Positions 46,476 through 54,803 of a stretch of 64,000 bases of DNA are shown one piece after another; position 1 is the first letter of the stretch, and each line of letters starts with the position of its first letter. This stretch comes from Ktedonobacter racemifer DSM 44963 (lineage in GTDB: Bacteria; Chloroflexota; Ktedonobacteria; Ktedonobacterales; Ktedonobacteraceae). The DNA is taken from positions 2,765,481-2,829,480 of the forward strand of contig NZ_ADVG01000001.1 of the NCBI RefSeq assembly GCF_000178855.1, read 5' to 3'. The translations under genes were made by a program, and so were the position numbers. The notes beneath the pieces are model-generated. The model saw nothing but the letters and a program-made list of their open reading frames with translations, was not told the origin of the DNA and searched no databases.

Positions 46476-47699
46476 TTAGTTCCCTGACACCCGCACGCGA
46501 AACCAGGTTCGCTTCCCCACATGAAAAACATCCCCATCGCACAATTCAAGCATTTGTTCGGGCTGGCGCAACACCTCCTCATTGCGCGAGACTCCTCCCT
46601 GCTCACACAAGCGGCGCAGTTCGCGGTTACTCTTCTGCCCATTGAAGAACAGCTTGAGCAACTCTAAAGGCGTCTGTATTCCTCTCTCAAGCGTCATTTC
46701 AGGAATATCTTCTGGCGTTTGTCGGGCGGAGAACGTCTCCTGGAACCAGAAAAATTCTTGCTCAGCCACCTCTTTCCCATGATAGCGCTTGACGATCTCG
46801 TAGGCGAGACGTAGCTTGCATTGCATAGGCTCCTGCTCTACGCGTTGACCGATCTCCTCTACATCTATCATGGGAATATCAGTGTAGATCTCAAAGTAGG
46901 TAACTATCAGGGAATCAGGCAACTTCATCGCACGTCCAAACTTATCACGCGGACTATGCCCCAGCCCAATATAATTACCCAGGCTCTTGCTCTGCTTGGC
47001 CTTGCCATCTATGCCTGGCGTAATCTTCGTCGTAATAACGACCTGTGGTGACTGGCCCAGGTGTTCCTGATAGAAGCGCCCCATTAGCTCATTGAACAGT
47101 TGATCAGAACCAATAATGGTCAGGTCGGAATCAAGGGCAAAGGAGTCGTAACCCTGCAGCACCGGGTAAAGCAACTCGTGCATATGTATATCCAATCCTT
47201 GCTTCAGGCGCAACTGAAACATGTCTCGGACAATGAGGCGCGAATGAGTTATCATCGAGAGCAAGCGCAACAACTCCTGGACAGGCATATCCTTATACCA
47301 CTCCGAATTGCGCCTAATCTCTAACAGGTGTTGATCGTCGAAGCGTAGCACCATCCTGGCCTGCGCAATAAACGCCTGTGCGTTGGCCTCAATCTCTTCA
47401 GGTGGAATGATGGGTCGCAGTTTATTGCGTCCCGTTGGATCACCGATGGTCGTCGTAAAATCGCCTATAAGAAAGATGACCTTGTGGCCCAGGTCCTGCA
47501 TTTTGCGCATCATCCATAGATTGACGGCATGTCCAAGATGCAGAAACGGGGCGGTCACATCGACGCCATATTTAATACGTAACTGGCGGCCACTCCGCAT
47601 GAGGCGCTGAAATTCCTCCAATGAGAACCACTCCTCGCTCGTTCGCTCAAAGCTTGCCAGTAGCTCTCGCTCGGTATGCCCCGCTTCCTGCTGTAACAT
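46476..47699 (-). CDS. tyrS: Tyrosyl-tRNA synthetase
   Basis: 407 residues; charges tRNA-Tyr. Class I motifs: HLGH (HIGH) in YGVDVTAPFLHLGHAV and KQSKS (KMSKS); LLYPVLQGYDS and GSDQLFN belong to the tyrosine pocket; a C-terminal S4-type RNA-binding domain ends the protein. The YGVDVTAP and KQSKS forms point to the TyrZ-like branch. RBS AAGGAGA precedes the ATG. Expression appears to be controlled by a leader-peptide attenuator 60-220 bases upstream. Confidence 0.93.
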   Translation of the reverse strand: MLQQEAGHTERELLASFERTSEEWFSLEEFQRLMRSGRQLRIKYGVDVTAPFLHLGHAVNLWMMRKMQDLGHKVIFLIGDFTTTIGDPTGRNKLRPIIPPEEIEANAQAFIAQARMVLRFDDQHLLEIRRNSEWYKDMPVQELLRLLSMITHSRLIVRDMFQLRLKQGLDIHMHELLYPVLQGYDSFALDSDLTIIGSDQLFNELMGRFYQEHLGQSPQVVITTKITPGIDGKAKQSKSLGNYIGLGHSPRDKFGRAMKLPDSLIVTYFEIYTDIPMIDVEEIGQRVEQEPMQCKLRLAYEIVKRYHGKEVAEQEFFWFQETFSARQTPEDIPEMTLERGIQTPLELLKLFFNGQKSNRELRRLCEQGGVSRNEEVLRQPEQMLELCDGDVFHVGKRTWFRVRVSGN

Positions 47700-47754
47700 A
47701 TTTTTGGTCTCCTTTGTACTCTTGCTCCATAAACATAATTTGGGAAAAGGACAA

Positions 47755-47782
47755 TAAAAAAGCAGAGGTTGTTAACCTCTGC
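47755..47782 (-). terminator. Attenuator terminator of tyrS
   Basis: GCAGAGGTT (47782-47774 on the minus strand), loop AAC, AACCTCTGC (47770-47762), then six U (47761-47756). It lies between the promoter and tyrS, so transcription of tyrS requires read-through. Confidence 0.82.
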
Positions 47783-47866
47783 CCTTTGTACTGGTATGCG
47801 GATTTCTGTTCTTTACGCTTCTGCGCAACGCACAACAACTACCGCTCTCCCTCGCCAAAGGGCAGA
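47778..47866 (-). promoter_or_regulatory. Antiterminator pairing in the tyrS leader
   Basis: UCUGCCCUUUG (47866-47856) is perfectly complementary over 11 bases to CAAAGGGCAGA (47788-47778). The second strand overlaps the 5' half of the terminator stem, so the two structures exclude each other. The first strand starts three bases after the Tyr codons. Confidence 0.72.
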
Positions 47867-47917
47867 CCGGTAATAATAATAGCTTTTCTGTTGATGCGTC
47901 AGCGTCGTGTTTTGCAT
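47813..47917 (-). CDS. tyrS leader peptide, 34 residues, four consecutive Tyr codons
   Basis: Reads MQNTTLTHQQKSYYYYRSAL followed by WRGRAVVVVRCAEA. The Tyr codons (three TAT, one TAC) are at 47881-47870. The predicted transcription start (47917-47918) coincides with the ATG, so the message is probably leaderless. A ribosome waiting with the first Tyr codon in its A site would leave 47868 onward free, allowing the antiterminator; a ribosome moving on covers that strand and the terminator forms. Too short for ordinary gene calling; the control logic is inferred. Confidence 0.72.
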   Translation of the reverse strand: MQNTTLTHQQKSYYYYRSALWRGRAVVVVRCAEA

Positions 47918-47924
47918 ATACGCG

Positions 47925-47953
47925 AGTATAGTAAGAAGGGGCAAGAATGTCAA
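47925..47953 (-). promoter_or_regulatory. tyrS promoter, near-consensus
   Basis: Minus strand TTGACA (47953-47948), 17-base spacer, TATACT (47930-47925). The expected start falls on the ATG of the leader peptide. Confidence 0.85.
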
Positions 47954-48000
47954 GAGAAACTGCCTCTCAATTGCCACGCCAAAAGAAGCGAGAAGACAAG

Positions 48001-48060
48001 CGCCTGAACGCAAACCTACGGCGTATGCCCTATGCCAACAATGAGTGGAATATTGAATAG
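48001..48060 (+). pseudogene. Possible remnant of a metallophosphoesterase C-terminus
   Basis: In frame with TAG at 48058, the end reads LNANLRRMPYANNEWNIE. The intact enzyme at 45697-46434 ends with LSVDLRRTPF...HADWANNEWDLE. The shared LRR-x-P and ANNEW-x-x-E-stop pieces suggest a deleted duplicate whose body has been lost. Short, so chance similarity is not excluded. Confidence 0.35.
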
Positions 48061-48118
48061 CGCGTCCTTCTTCCTGCCCATAATCCTTGTAGGGGCCAGG
48101 CTGGCCTGGCTTCTACGC

Positions 48119-49255
48119 TTACACTAAATGGTGAAGCAAGTCCCAGAACTCTTGGTCGCCCTGCAAGACCTTGCTGGTCAATCCCAGGTCAATACGCTTA
48201 CAGCTTCCCTCATAGACACTAACACTGAGAACAGGCAGATCCCACTGGGTAAAACTCAGGCTCGTGTACCTGGCCTTACCAGCAACCTTGTCTTCGCCTG
48301 AAGGGCAGTTCGGCTCTGGCTGCGTTGTAGGGAGCGTCAGCACCTTGTCGTAGAGCTTCAACAGCCGTGTTACATCCTTAACCTGCTTCTGTTGATCTCC
48401 AGTGTTGCTATTGATCCGAAGCATTAGCTGATCGGGACGTGCCGGGGAGAAAGTGGCCTGGCGCAACATCTCCGCAAAAAGCTGATCAAATTGAGCATCG
48501 CGTTTGTAGGTACCGGTGCGCGATAGATGATTGCCGTCCAGTGAGATAGTGCCACAGCTTTTATTGATTAGAGAAGAAATCACCTGCTCCGCAGTATGAA
48601 AGACCAGGCGATACTCAGGATAGGTCTCCTCCTGACAACCTGGACCTGTAGACTGAGGAAACGGAGCTAAAAGTTGCAGTTTGAGGATGTTATTGTAGAG
48701 ACGTTGTGCAATAACAGCATCCGCAATCTGCGTGCTCTCAACCTGCATTTCAGGCTGGAGAGTATGCAGAATAGCAACATTCTGAGGCTTCGCGGCAGGC
48801 GTCGCTACGTCAATAGCCTTATCCAGTAATGCCCAGAATTCGTTTGAAGCTCGGCGGTCCCCGGCCTCACCCTTGATGGAGACGGGGCGACATCCATCTC
48901 TCTGGGCCAGCACCGAAACAGCTACCCTCTCGCCTTCCAGGAAGGTTAATATATAGTGAGGGCCGCGTTCAGCAGTACAGGCGATATTGTCTGGCATCTG
49001 TTCTAAGGCATAGATAGTACTGTAGAGTTGTCGCACCATCTGTGCATTTGTCAGTGTCACAACAGGCTTTGTCTGCGCAGATGGCCCTACCAGGTCTAGT
49101 GTAATTTGCACACGCGTAGGATTAGCTGTCGGGGTACCGGGCTTCCATGCAGGTGGAGTTCCCTGTCCTACTACGCTACCACATCCACTGAGCCAGAGAG
49201 ATACCCCCACCCAAATAAGTCCATAGAAAGGAACAAACCATTTTTTTGCATCCAT
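48119..49255 (-). CDS. Lipoprotein with three repeated domains
   Basis: 378 residues. A signal peptide with lipobox LSGC (about 22-25) marks a membrane-anchored lipoprotein on the outer face. The rest is three related blocks of about 100 residues (about 48-160, 165-275, 280-378), each with LYxxILxL-like helix, a central Cys, a Y/R-x-L-x-F strand, a second Cys before an I-x-L strand, and an FWxLL-like end. The paired Cys in each block could form disulphides. Domain family and function not recognised. RBS AAGGAG precedes the ATG. Confidence 0.75.
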   Translation of the reverse strand: MDAKKWFVPFYGLIWVGVSLWLSGCGSVVGQGTPPAWKPGTPTANPTRVQITLDLVGPSAQTKPVVTLTNAQMVRQLYSTIYALEQMPDNIACTAERGPHYILTFLEGERVAVSVLAQRDGCRPVSIKGEAGDRRASNEFWALLDKAIDVATPAAKPQNVAILHTLQPEMQVESTQIADAVIAQRLYNNILKLQLLAPFPQSTGPGCQEETYPEYRLVFHTAEQVISSLINKSCGTISLDGNHLSRTGTYKRDAQFDQLFAEMLRQATFSPARPDQLMLRINSNTGDQQKQVKDVTRLLKLYDKVLTLPTTQPEPNCPSGEDKVAGKARYTSLSFTQWDLPVLSVSVYEGSCKRIDLGLTSKVLQGDQEFWDLLHHLV

Positions 49256-49469
49256 ATCAATGCTCCTTCACCTCATCCGAAGTCAAAGCCATTAGTTTCC
49301 TCGTCTTTAGAGACGTTGCAAAGATACAGTTTGTTCCCAACTTCATTACATCTAAGCGCTCCTCAATTAAACGGCATGGCAATCAGCAAAGCGCGCCGTA
49401 ATGGATTATAATATCTCAATAGCCTTTTTGATCTGATGTATATAAGCGCAAAAGCGAGCAGACAGGTTT

Positions 49470-50090
49470 ATGACAACGACAAGAGTAGAGATAGAGAGTA
49501 TTGTAAAGCCTATGAGCGTGATTGAAACCGTAAGAAGACGGCGCAGTATTGGCAAAATGACAGAGCAGGTGCCAACCCGCGCGCAGATTGAGGAGATTCT
49601 AGAGGCCGCGACCCATGCACCCAATCACCACCGCACCGAGCCCTGGAAGTTTATCGTGCTGGCAGGCGAGGCACGTACAGAGCTAGGACTGGTCATGCAG
49701 GAGGCCCTGCTTTCAAGCCTGGGCGATATTCCCCTGACCCAGGTGCAGGCACGCCTAGAGAAAGAGCGCCTGAAGCCGTTGCGCGCCCCAGTGATAATCA
49801 CCGTCGTCTCAGAGTTTCCCCGCAACGACGAGGCCCTGGACATTGAGAATGTCGAAGCCACGGCGGCAGCGGTCCAGAATATGCTGCTGGTCGCAGAAGA
49901 GCTGGGACTGGCGGTCATGTGGCGCACAGGCGATGCCGCCTATAATGACCAGGTCAAACGCTGGCTAGGGGTCGAAACCGAAGACCATATTGTGGCCTTC
50001 CTCTACGTGGGCTATCCAGCCATCCCCCGCCTGGAGCGCCGCGCAACTCCCCTTTCCCAGAAAACCACCTGGTACGGCTGGGAAGAATAA
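49470..50090 (+). CDS. Nitroreductase family protein
   Basis: 206 residues. FMN-dependent oxidoreductase of the nitroreductase fold: RRRRSIGKM and PNHHRTEPWKFIVL (FMN-binding) at the N-terminus, and AVMWRTGDAAYN plus FLYVGYPA near the end, similar to the small YdjA-type single-domain members. Physiological substrate unknown. ATG at 49470 or 49515. TATAAT at 49407-49412 may be its -10 element. A perfect 29-bp inverted repeat begins at the base after its stop. Confidence 0.85.
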   Translation: MTTTRVEIESIVKPMSVIETVRRRRSIGKMTEQVPTRAQIEEILEAATHAPNHHRTEPWKFIVLAGEARTELGLVMQEALLSSLGDIPLTQVQARLEKERLKPLRAPVIITVVSEFPRNDEALDIENVEATAAAVQNMLLVAEELGLAVMWRTGDAAYNDQVKRWLGVETEDHIVAFLYVGYPAIPRLERRATPLSQKTTWYGWEE

Positions 50091-50150
50091 GTATATAAAA
50101 AGAGACTGTGCGTGATGGCCAGCCATCACGCACAGTCTCTTTTTATATAC
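50091..50150. terminator. Bidirectional terminator between nitroreductase and apt
   Basis: Perfect 29-bp arms (50091-50119 and 50122-50150) around CA. The A/T outer part gives U-rich tails in both directions, and it fills the whole gap between two convergent genes. Confidence 0.85.
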
Positions 50151-50684
50151 CTAGTATTTGATTAGTGCGAAGACGTCGTGGTCTTTCAGGTGCTCGCGTC
50201 CCTTGAGGAAGCTCAACTCGACCAGGAAAGCGACGCCCGCGATATGTCCACCTAATTTCTCAACCAACTCGATAGCGGCCTCTACCGTCCCGCCCGTCGC
50301 CAACAGATCGTCTACGATCAAGACACGCTGCCCGGGCTTGATAGCGTCCTTATGCACCTCGACAATATTTGTGCCATACTCCAGGGCATACTCAATGTTA
50401 ATGGTCTCCGCCGGAAGTTTACCAAACTTACGCACCGGCACGAAACCGCAATTGAGCAGATACGCCAGAGGGGCGCCAAAAATAAATCCGCGTGACTCTA
50501 CACCGACAACGGCCTGAATATCGGCCCCGGAATAGTGCGCGGCCAGGCGCTCAATCGCCGCGCGGAAGTACGGTCCATCCTGCAACATGGGGGTAATATC
50601 TTTGAATAACACCCCCTTCTGGGGAAAGTCTTGAATGTCGCGAATGCGATCTTCCAGGCGTATTGGCTCAGATGTTGACGACAT
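50151..50684 (-). CDS. apt: Adenine phosphoribosyltransferase
   Basis: 177 residues, normal length. Makes AMP from adenine and PRPP in purine salvage. VVGVESRGFIFGAPLA and the PRPP motif VLIVDDLLATGGT are intact. RBS GAGGAGA precedes the ATG. The upstream region carries a MITE-like repeat and a long hairpin. Confidence 0.95.
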   Translation of the reverse strand: MSSTSEPIRLEDRIRDIQDFPQKGVLFKDITPMLQDGPYFRAAIERLAAHYSGADIQAVVGVESRGFIFGAPLAYLLNCGFVPVRKFGKLPAETINIEYALEYGTNIVEVHKDAIKPGQRVLIVDDLLATGGTVEAAIELVEKLGGHIAGVAFLVELSFLKGREHLKDHDVFALIKY

Positions 50685-50724
50685 GAGCGATCTCCTCTGT
50701 CTCCATGAATTTCTGCCTCCTTAT

Positions 50725-50831
50725 GCGAAAACCAACCACCTAAAGGTGGCACAGCGCCGCTCTCGCTGCCGTGCCACCTTTAGGTGGTCCCCGAATGGGG
50801 GCGGCTAGCGCTAGCGCGCTCAGATTTTCGA
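50725..50831 (-). repeat. MITE-like repeat, copy C, with swapped modules
   Basis: Ends CGAAAACC and ATTTTCGA. Instead of the usual module it has CCACCTAAAGGTGG (50736-50749) and its complement CCACCTTTAGGTGG (50774-50787), plus CCCCGAATGGGG (50789-50800). It lies about 40 bases upstream of apt. Confidence 0.7.
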
Positions 50832-51014
50832 GAGGCATTACTAGCGTTCAGAAATGAACAATAACATAGGGGCCGCCAAGAATATTATACACTTGACGTA
50901 CCCCTCTTCAGCACGCACTGAAAATCCAGGTTCCTCGTTTATGGTGTCCCTGTTTTCTTTTCCATATGCAGTATAGCGTCAGGATACCCATACGTGCAAG
51001 CAGGGTAAGGGGTA

Positions 51015-51067
51015 AAGGGATGTATGCTGGTGGGCTGGCTCCGCCAGCCCACCAGCATACATCCCTT
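51015..51067. repeat. Triloop hairpin (25-bp perfect arms)
   Basis: Arms 51015-51039 and 51043-51067, loop TCC, closed by GGC/GCC. Located after the mscL stop (minus strand). Confidence 0.78.
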
Positions 51068-51096
51068 ACTAGATGTCTATAGTGGCATGCGAAACG

Positions 51097-51609
51097 CTAT
51101 GAGCGCGCCGCAACCTGTTGCGGCTCTTCAGATGGTGGCAGTTGAGCCGTGCAATACGCGCAGCGTGTCGCCTTGAGTGGAATGGTGCTCAGGCAGTAGG
51201 GGCACTCACGCGTGGTGGGGGCCTCCGGCTCCTTCTTCGGTGTAAAGCGATCCTGCAAAGCGGTCACCGGGCGCACAACAAAGAAGTAGAGGACCAGTGC
51301 TGTAAGCAAGAACGTAATGACTGCTCCAACAAAGTTACCATAGAAAAACTTCTGGCCTGCCAGAAGCCAATAAGCATCCTTAAAGTTTTGCTTAAAGCCT
51401 GCTGTAGCAAGAATGATACCAATCAATGGTTGTAAGAAGTCATTAACTAATTCCTGAACGACCCCAGTAAACGCAGCACCGATAACGATACCAACCGCCA
51501 GGTCAACCACGTTGCCGCGTAAGATAAATTTGCGGAAGCCACCCAGCTCCCCCATGCCCGCCTTCCAGCCGCGCTCACCATAATCTCTAAATGTATCGAA
51601 ACGACTCAT
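51097..51609 (-). CDS. mscL: MscL-type mechanosensitive channel with C-terminal zinc ribbon
   Basis: 170 residues. Large-conductance channel that opens under membrane tension in osmotic downshock. GGFRKFILRGNVVDLAVGIVIGAAF is the conserved first helix region (read as GFRKFILRGN and VVDLAVGIVIG), the second membrane segment is at about 88-112. Unlike classical MscL (about 136 residues) it ends in a zinc ribbon, CPYCLST...CAYC, in the cytoplasm. The leader carries a hairpin followed by a T-run. Confidence 0.9.
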   Translation of the reverse strand: MSRFDTFRDYGERGWKAGMGELGGFRKFILRGNVVDLAVGIVIGAAFTGVVQELVNDFLQPLIGIILATAGFKQNFKDAYWLLAGQKFFYGNFVGAVITFLLTALVLYFFVVRPVTALQDRFTPKKEPEAPTTRECPYCLSTIPLKATRCAYCTAQLPPSEEPQQVAARS

Positions 51610-51659
51610 AAAACAGCCACGCTCCTTTGTTTCTTACAAATGATGTTGAAAATGATCTG

Positions 51660-51745
51660 AGGGAAAAAGAGAAAACGTTCTGTGGAGAACGTTCCTTTAC
51701 GCATGTAGCACGACCAGGACCCGCTTCGAGTTTTAGCTATCGTGC
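51660..51745 (-). promoter_or_regulatory. Structured leader with possible attenuator upstream of mscL
   Basis: On the minus strand GCACGA (51745-51740) pairs with TCGTGC (51713-51708), followed by AACGTTCT-N4-AGAACGTT (51693-51674) and TTTTCTCTTTTT. The last hairpin looks like an intrinsic terminator about 50-85 bases before the mscL ATG. No known riboswitch recognised. Confidence 0.4.
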
Positions 51746-51828
51746 CTTCTCCAATTCTCTCCACAGCGTAGCATAAAATACATGCTCATGACTAGATTTA
51801 CATGATTTTTAGTTATCGCCCCTGCCTC

Positions 51829-51929
51829 GGCTCGCTGCGCGAGCCTTCGGAGTAAAGGGGTGAGGGTGAGAAACCCGGCATTGCCGGGTTTCTCACCCTC
51901 ACCCCTTTACTCTTGAGCGCCGCAGGCGC
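51829..51929. repeat. Composite triloop hairpin (30-bp arms), both flanks present
   Basis: GGCTCGC-TGC-GCGAGCC (51829-51845), perfect arms 51850-51879 and 51883-51912 with loop ATT closed by GGC/GCC, then GCGCC-GCA-GGCGC (51917-51929). Lies immediately after the mutS2 stop. Confidence 0.85.
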
Positions 51930-51934
51930 GAAAG

Positions 51935-54436
51935 CTAGGCGCTGAGGGTGACTACGGTGACGCCATCGCCGCCCTCCTGGGGAGCCGCGGAATTGAATGA
52001 CTTCACCAGGGGGTGATGAGAGAGCTGCTGGCGTACCGCCGAGCGTAGCGCTCCCGTTCCCTTGCCATGCAGGATGCGTACAAGCGCGAGGCCCGCCATC
52101 GTAGCATCGTTCAGGTAGGTCTCCAGCTCCTCCAGAGCATCCTCGACGCGCCAGCCGCGCATGTCAAGCTGCATGGAGACCGCCGGGCGATCCTCGTAGC
52201 GCGGCATGACAATGCTGGGTGCGCTAGGAATGACGCTCTTTTCGCGCTCCTTCGAGGCCTGGCGCTTGCTGACACGCTCGATGTTATCCACGTCAACGCG
52301 GAAGCGCATCGATCCCATCTGCACCTCAGCCGAGCTATGATCGGGCGAGAGGCCAACCAGTTCGGCGAGCTGGCCAAAGCTGAGCACACGCACCGTATCG
52401 CCAAGCTGCAAGGGACCATCCAGGCGCTGAACCGCCGGATCTTCCTTACGCGGCTGGGCTGGCTCAGGCACCAGCGCAACCTTGTCTTCCAGGTGGCGAG
52501 CGGTGTCCCGCGCCTGGTTCAGACGCTCGCGGGAGACGCTGGCTCGATCAGCGGTAGCGCGAATCTTCGCCAGCTTGTTCTGCACCTCATCGAGTTCACG
52601 CCGCGCCTGCGCCCGTGCCTGGTTGATGATCTTAACACGCTCCTCCTCCAGACGATGGCGCTCCTCCTGCAATTGCTTGCGCTGGTATTCGGCCTCGGCC
52701 CGCTCCATGCTCAGGTGATAACGCTCGTCAGAGGCCGCCTGGCGCTCGCTTTGCAGACCCTCAAGCAGGTTCTCCATACGCACACCAGAGCTGCCCAGGA
52801 ACTGGCGGCTGCTCTCAATGATCGGCTCATCCAGACCCAAACGCGTCGCAATCGCCAGGGCGTTACTACGGCCCGGCAGACCGATGCTCAGCTTATAGGT
52901 TGGTGAGAGCGTCTCCACGTTAAACTCAACCGAGGCGTTGACGACGCCTGGCTGCTCGTAGGCAAAGGCCTTCAGCTCGGTATAGTGCGTGGTCGCCACC
53001 GTCGAGACCTTACGCTCAAGCAGGTAGGAGAGGATCGCCCGTGCCAGGGCCGAGCCTTCGCTGGGATCGGTACCCGCGCCCAGCTCGTCGAAGAGCACCA
53101 GCACATGGTGGTTCTGGCGCTTCACCAGCGTCTCCGCCAGCCGACCATGAATGTCCGGCACGTCTTGTTGCTGAACCGCCTCCACGCGCCGCAGGATATC
53201 AATGATGCGGCTCATGTGCGAGGAGAAGGTACTCAGGCTCTGCTCAATACTCTGCTCATCGCCGATGTCGGCCAGCACATCCTCGAAGACGGCGATCTCC
53301 GAATGCACGTCAGCCGGGATATGCATGCCAGACTGCGCCATCAGGGTCAGCAGGCCCACGGTCTTCAAAGCGACGGTTTTACCGCCCGTGTTAGGACCGG
53401 TAATAACCACCATATGGAACTCGCGCCCCAGGTAGAAATTGGTCGGCACCACCTTCCCGGTCAGGAGGGGATGGCGCGCATTGTGCAGATCGATACGCCC
53501 CTCGGCATTGAGAATAGGCTCGCTAGCGCTCGTCATACGCGCGTAGCGTGACTTTGCCAGGTAGGTATCAAACTCGGCCAGCAGCTCGACCGCGACCGTG
53601 AGCGACTCGGCCTCGTGACCGATCTCGGCGGAGAGCACACGTAGAATGCGCTCGATCTCGCGCCTCTCCTCAACCTGTAGCTCACGGATACGATTATTAA
53701 GCTCGACCACGACCATAGGCTCAACAAAGACTGTTGCACCGCTGGAAGATTGGTCATGGACAATGCCGCGCACCTGGCCGCGACTCTCGGCGCGCACCGG
53801 AATTACATAGCGATCATTGCGCATGGTGATGATCGGCTCTTGCAGGTGCTTGCCATACTCACCCACCAGGGATCGCAAGCGATCTTGCAGGCGCTGACTG
53901 GCGCCGCGAATATCGAAGCGAAGTTTTCGCAGGGTTGGGCTGGCGGTATCCAGGACCTCGCCCTCCTCGCTCACGGTTTCCTCAATGCGACGAACGATCT
54001 GTGGACGCTGGGGGATATCCGAACCCAGCATATGCAGCAGAGGATAGTGCTCCGGCTCCAGCTTATCCAGCAAGCGCGCCACATACAGCGAGCTACGTAC
54101 CGTCTCTAGAACCTCAACCAGGTCGGAAGGCGCCAGGATACCCTCACGAGAGCTACGCACCAGGAGAGGGCGAATATCGTGTGCGCCCCGCACACCTACA
54201 TCGGGATACAGGTCGATCAAGCGTATTGCTTCAGTTGTATATGCCAGGCGACGCCGCGCCTCATCCAGGTCTGGCGTGGGCGTCAGGGCTAAGACCAACT
54301 CTTTACTGGCGGAAAATGCCGCCTCTTGCGCTACCTTCGCCAGAATCTTGGGGTATTCGAGCGTCGTTAAACTTTTTTCGTGCATATGCGTATTGAAAAT
54401 GTCCTTAAACATGGCTATGCGCCCGGAGGTGGGCAC
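51935..54436 (-). CDS. mutS2: MutS2 protein
   Basis: 833 residues. MutS2 acts in recombination control or ribosome-collision rescue, not mismatch repair. The MutS core has Walker A GPNTGGKT, DIGDEQSIEQSLSTFSSH, and VLFDELGAGTDPSEG; a coiled coil spans about 520-640 and a C-terminal Smr nuclease domain has LDMRGWRVEDALEEL and HGKGTGALR. GTG 54436 has AAGGATGA upstream; ATG 54385 (MHEKSLTTLEYPKIL) matches the usual family start better but lacks a close ribosome site. Confidence 0.93.
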   Translation of the reverse strand: MPTSGRIAMFKDIFNTHMHEKSLTTLEYPKILAKVAQEAAFSASKELVLALTPTPDLDEARRRLAYTTEAIRLIDLYPDVGVRGAHDIRPLLVRSSREGILAPSDLVEVLETVRSSLYVARLLDKLEPEHYPLLHMLGSDIPQRPQIVRRIEETVSEEGEVLDTASPTLRKLRFDIRGASQRLQDRLRSLVGEYGKHLQEPIITMRNDRYVIPVRAESRGQVRGIVHDQSSSGATVFVEPMVVVELNNRIRELQVEERREIERILRVLSAEIGHEAESLTVAVELLAEFDTYLAKSRYARMTSASEPILNAEGRIDLHNARHPLLTGKVVPTNFYLGREFHMVVITGPNTGGKTVALKTVGLLTLMAQSGMHIPADVHSEIAVFEDVLADIGDEQSIEQSLSTFSSHMSRIIDILRRVEAVQQQDVPDIHGRLAETLVKRQNHHVLVLFDELGAGTDPSEGSALARAILSYLLERKVSTVATTHYTELKAFAYEQPGVVNASVEFNVETLSPTYKLSIGLPGRSNALAIATRLGLDEPIIESSRQFLGSSGVRMENLLEGLQSERQAASDERYHLSMERAEAEYQRKQLQEERHRLEEERVKIINQARAQARRELDEVQNKLAKIRATADRASVSRERLNQARDTARHLEDKVALVPEPAQPRKEDPAVQRLDGPLQLGDTVRVLSFGQLAELVGLSPDHSSAEVQMGSMRFRVDVDNIERVSKRQASKEREKSVIPSAPSIVMPRYEDRPAVSMQLDMRGWRVEDALEELETYLNDATMAGLALVRILHGKGTGALRSAVRQQLSHHPLVKSFNSAAPQEGGDGVTVVTLSA

Positions 54437-54455
54437 AACGGCTTCATCCTTCTTA

Positions 54456-54527
54456 TGCGAAAACCAACCCCCATTCGGGGGCGCAGCGCCACTCTCGTGG
54501 CTAGCGCTCCGCGCTCAGGTTTTCGAA
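54456..54527 (-). repeat. MITE-like repeat, copy D, one module
   Basis: Ends CGAAAACC (54458-54465) and GGTTTTCG (54518-54525), with one CCCCCATTCGGGGG module next to the left end, as in the right module of the copy at 58801. It sits directly upstream of mutS2. Confidence 0.72.
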
Positions 54528-54803
54528 GAGGCACTTCGAGGAAAAAAATCGGAATAATTACTTTGGCGACCCTCACTCACTCACTCACTCATGGCACAAC
54601 AGAGGGTGCAATATGGTCTTAAGCCAGAACTATCATGGGTGTGTTCTCTTCAGGGGTTTGCTGTCCAGTCCGCACTACTAACAAAAAATAGAAGATGCTG
54701 CTCGCCGCCGTCCGCTCTTGACTAAGATACCATATATTGTCGCTCACGACAATAAGCCAGCAGCCTTTTTCACAGCGTTCCTCCCTCTTTTAATATCCTC
54801 CTT

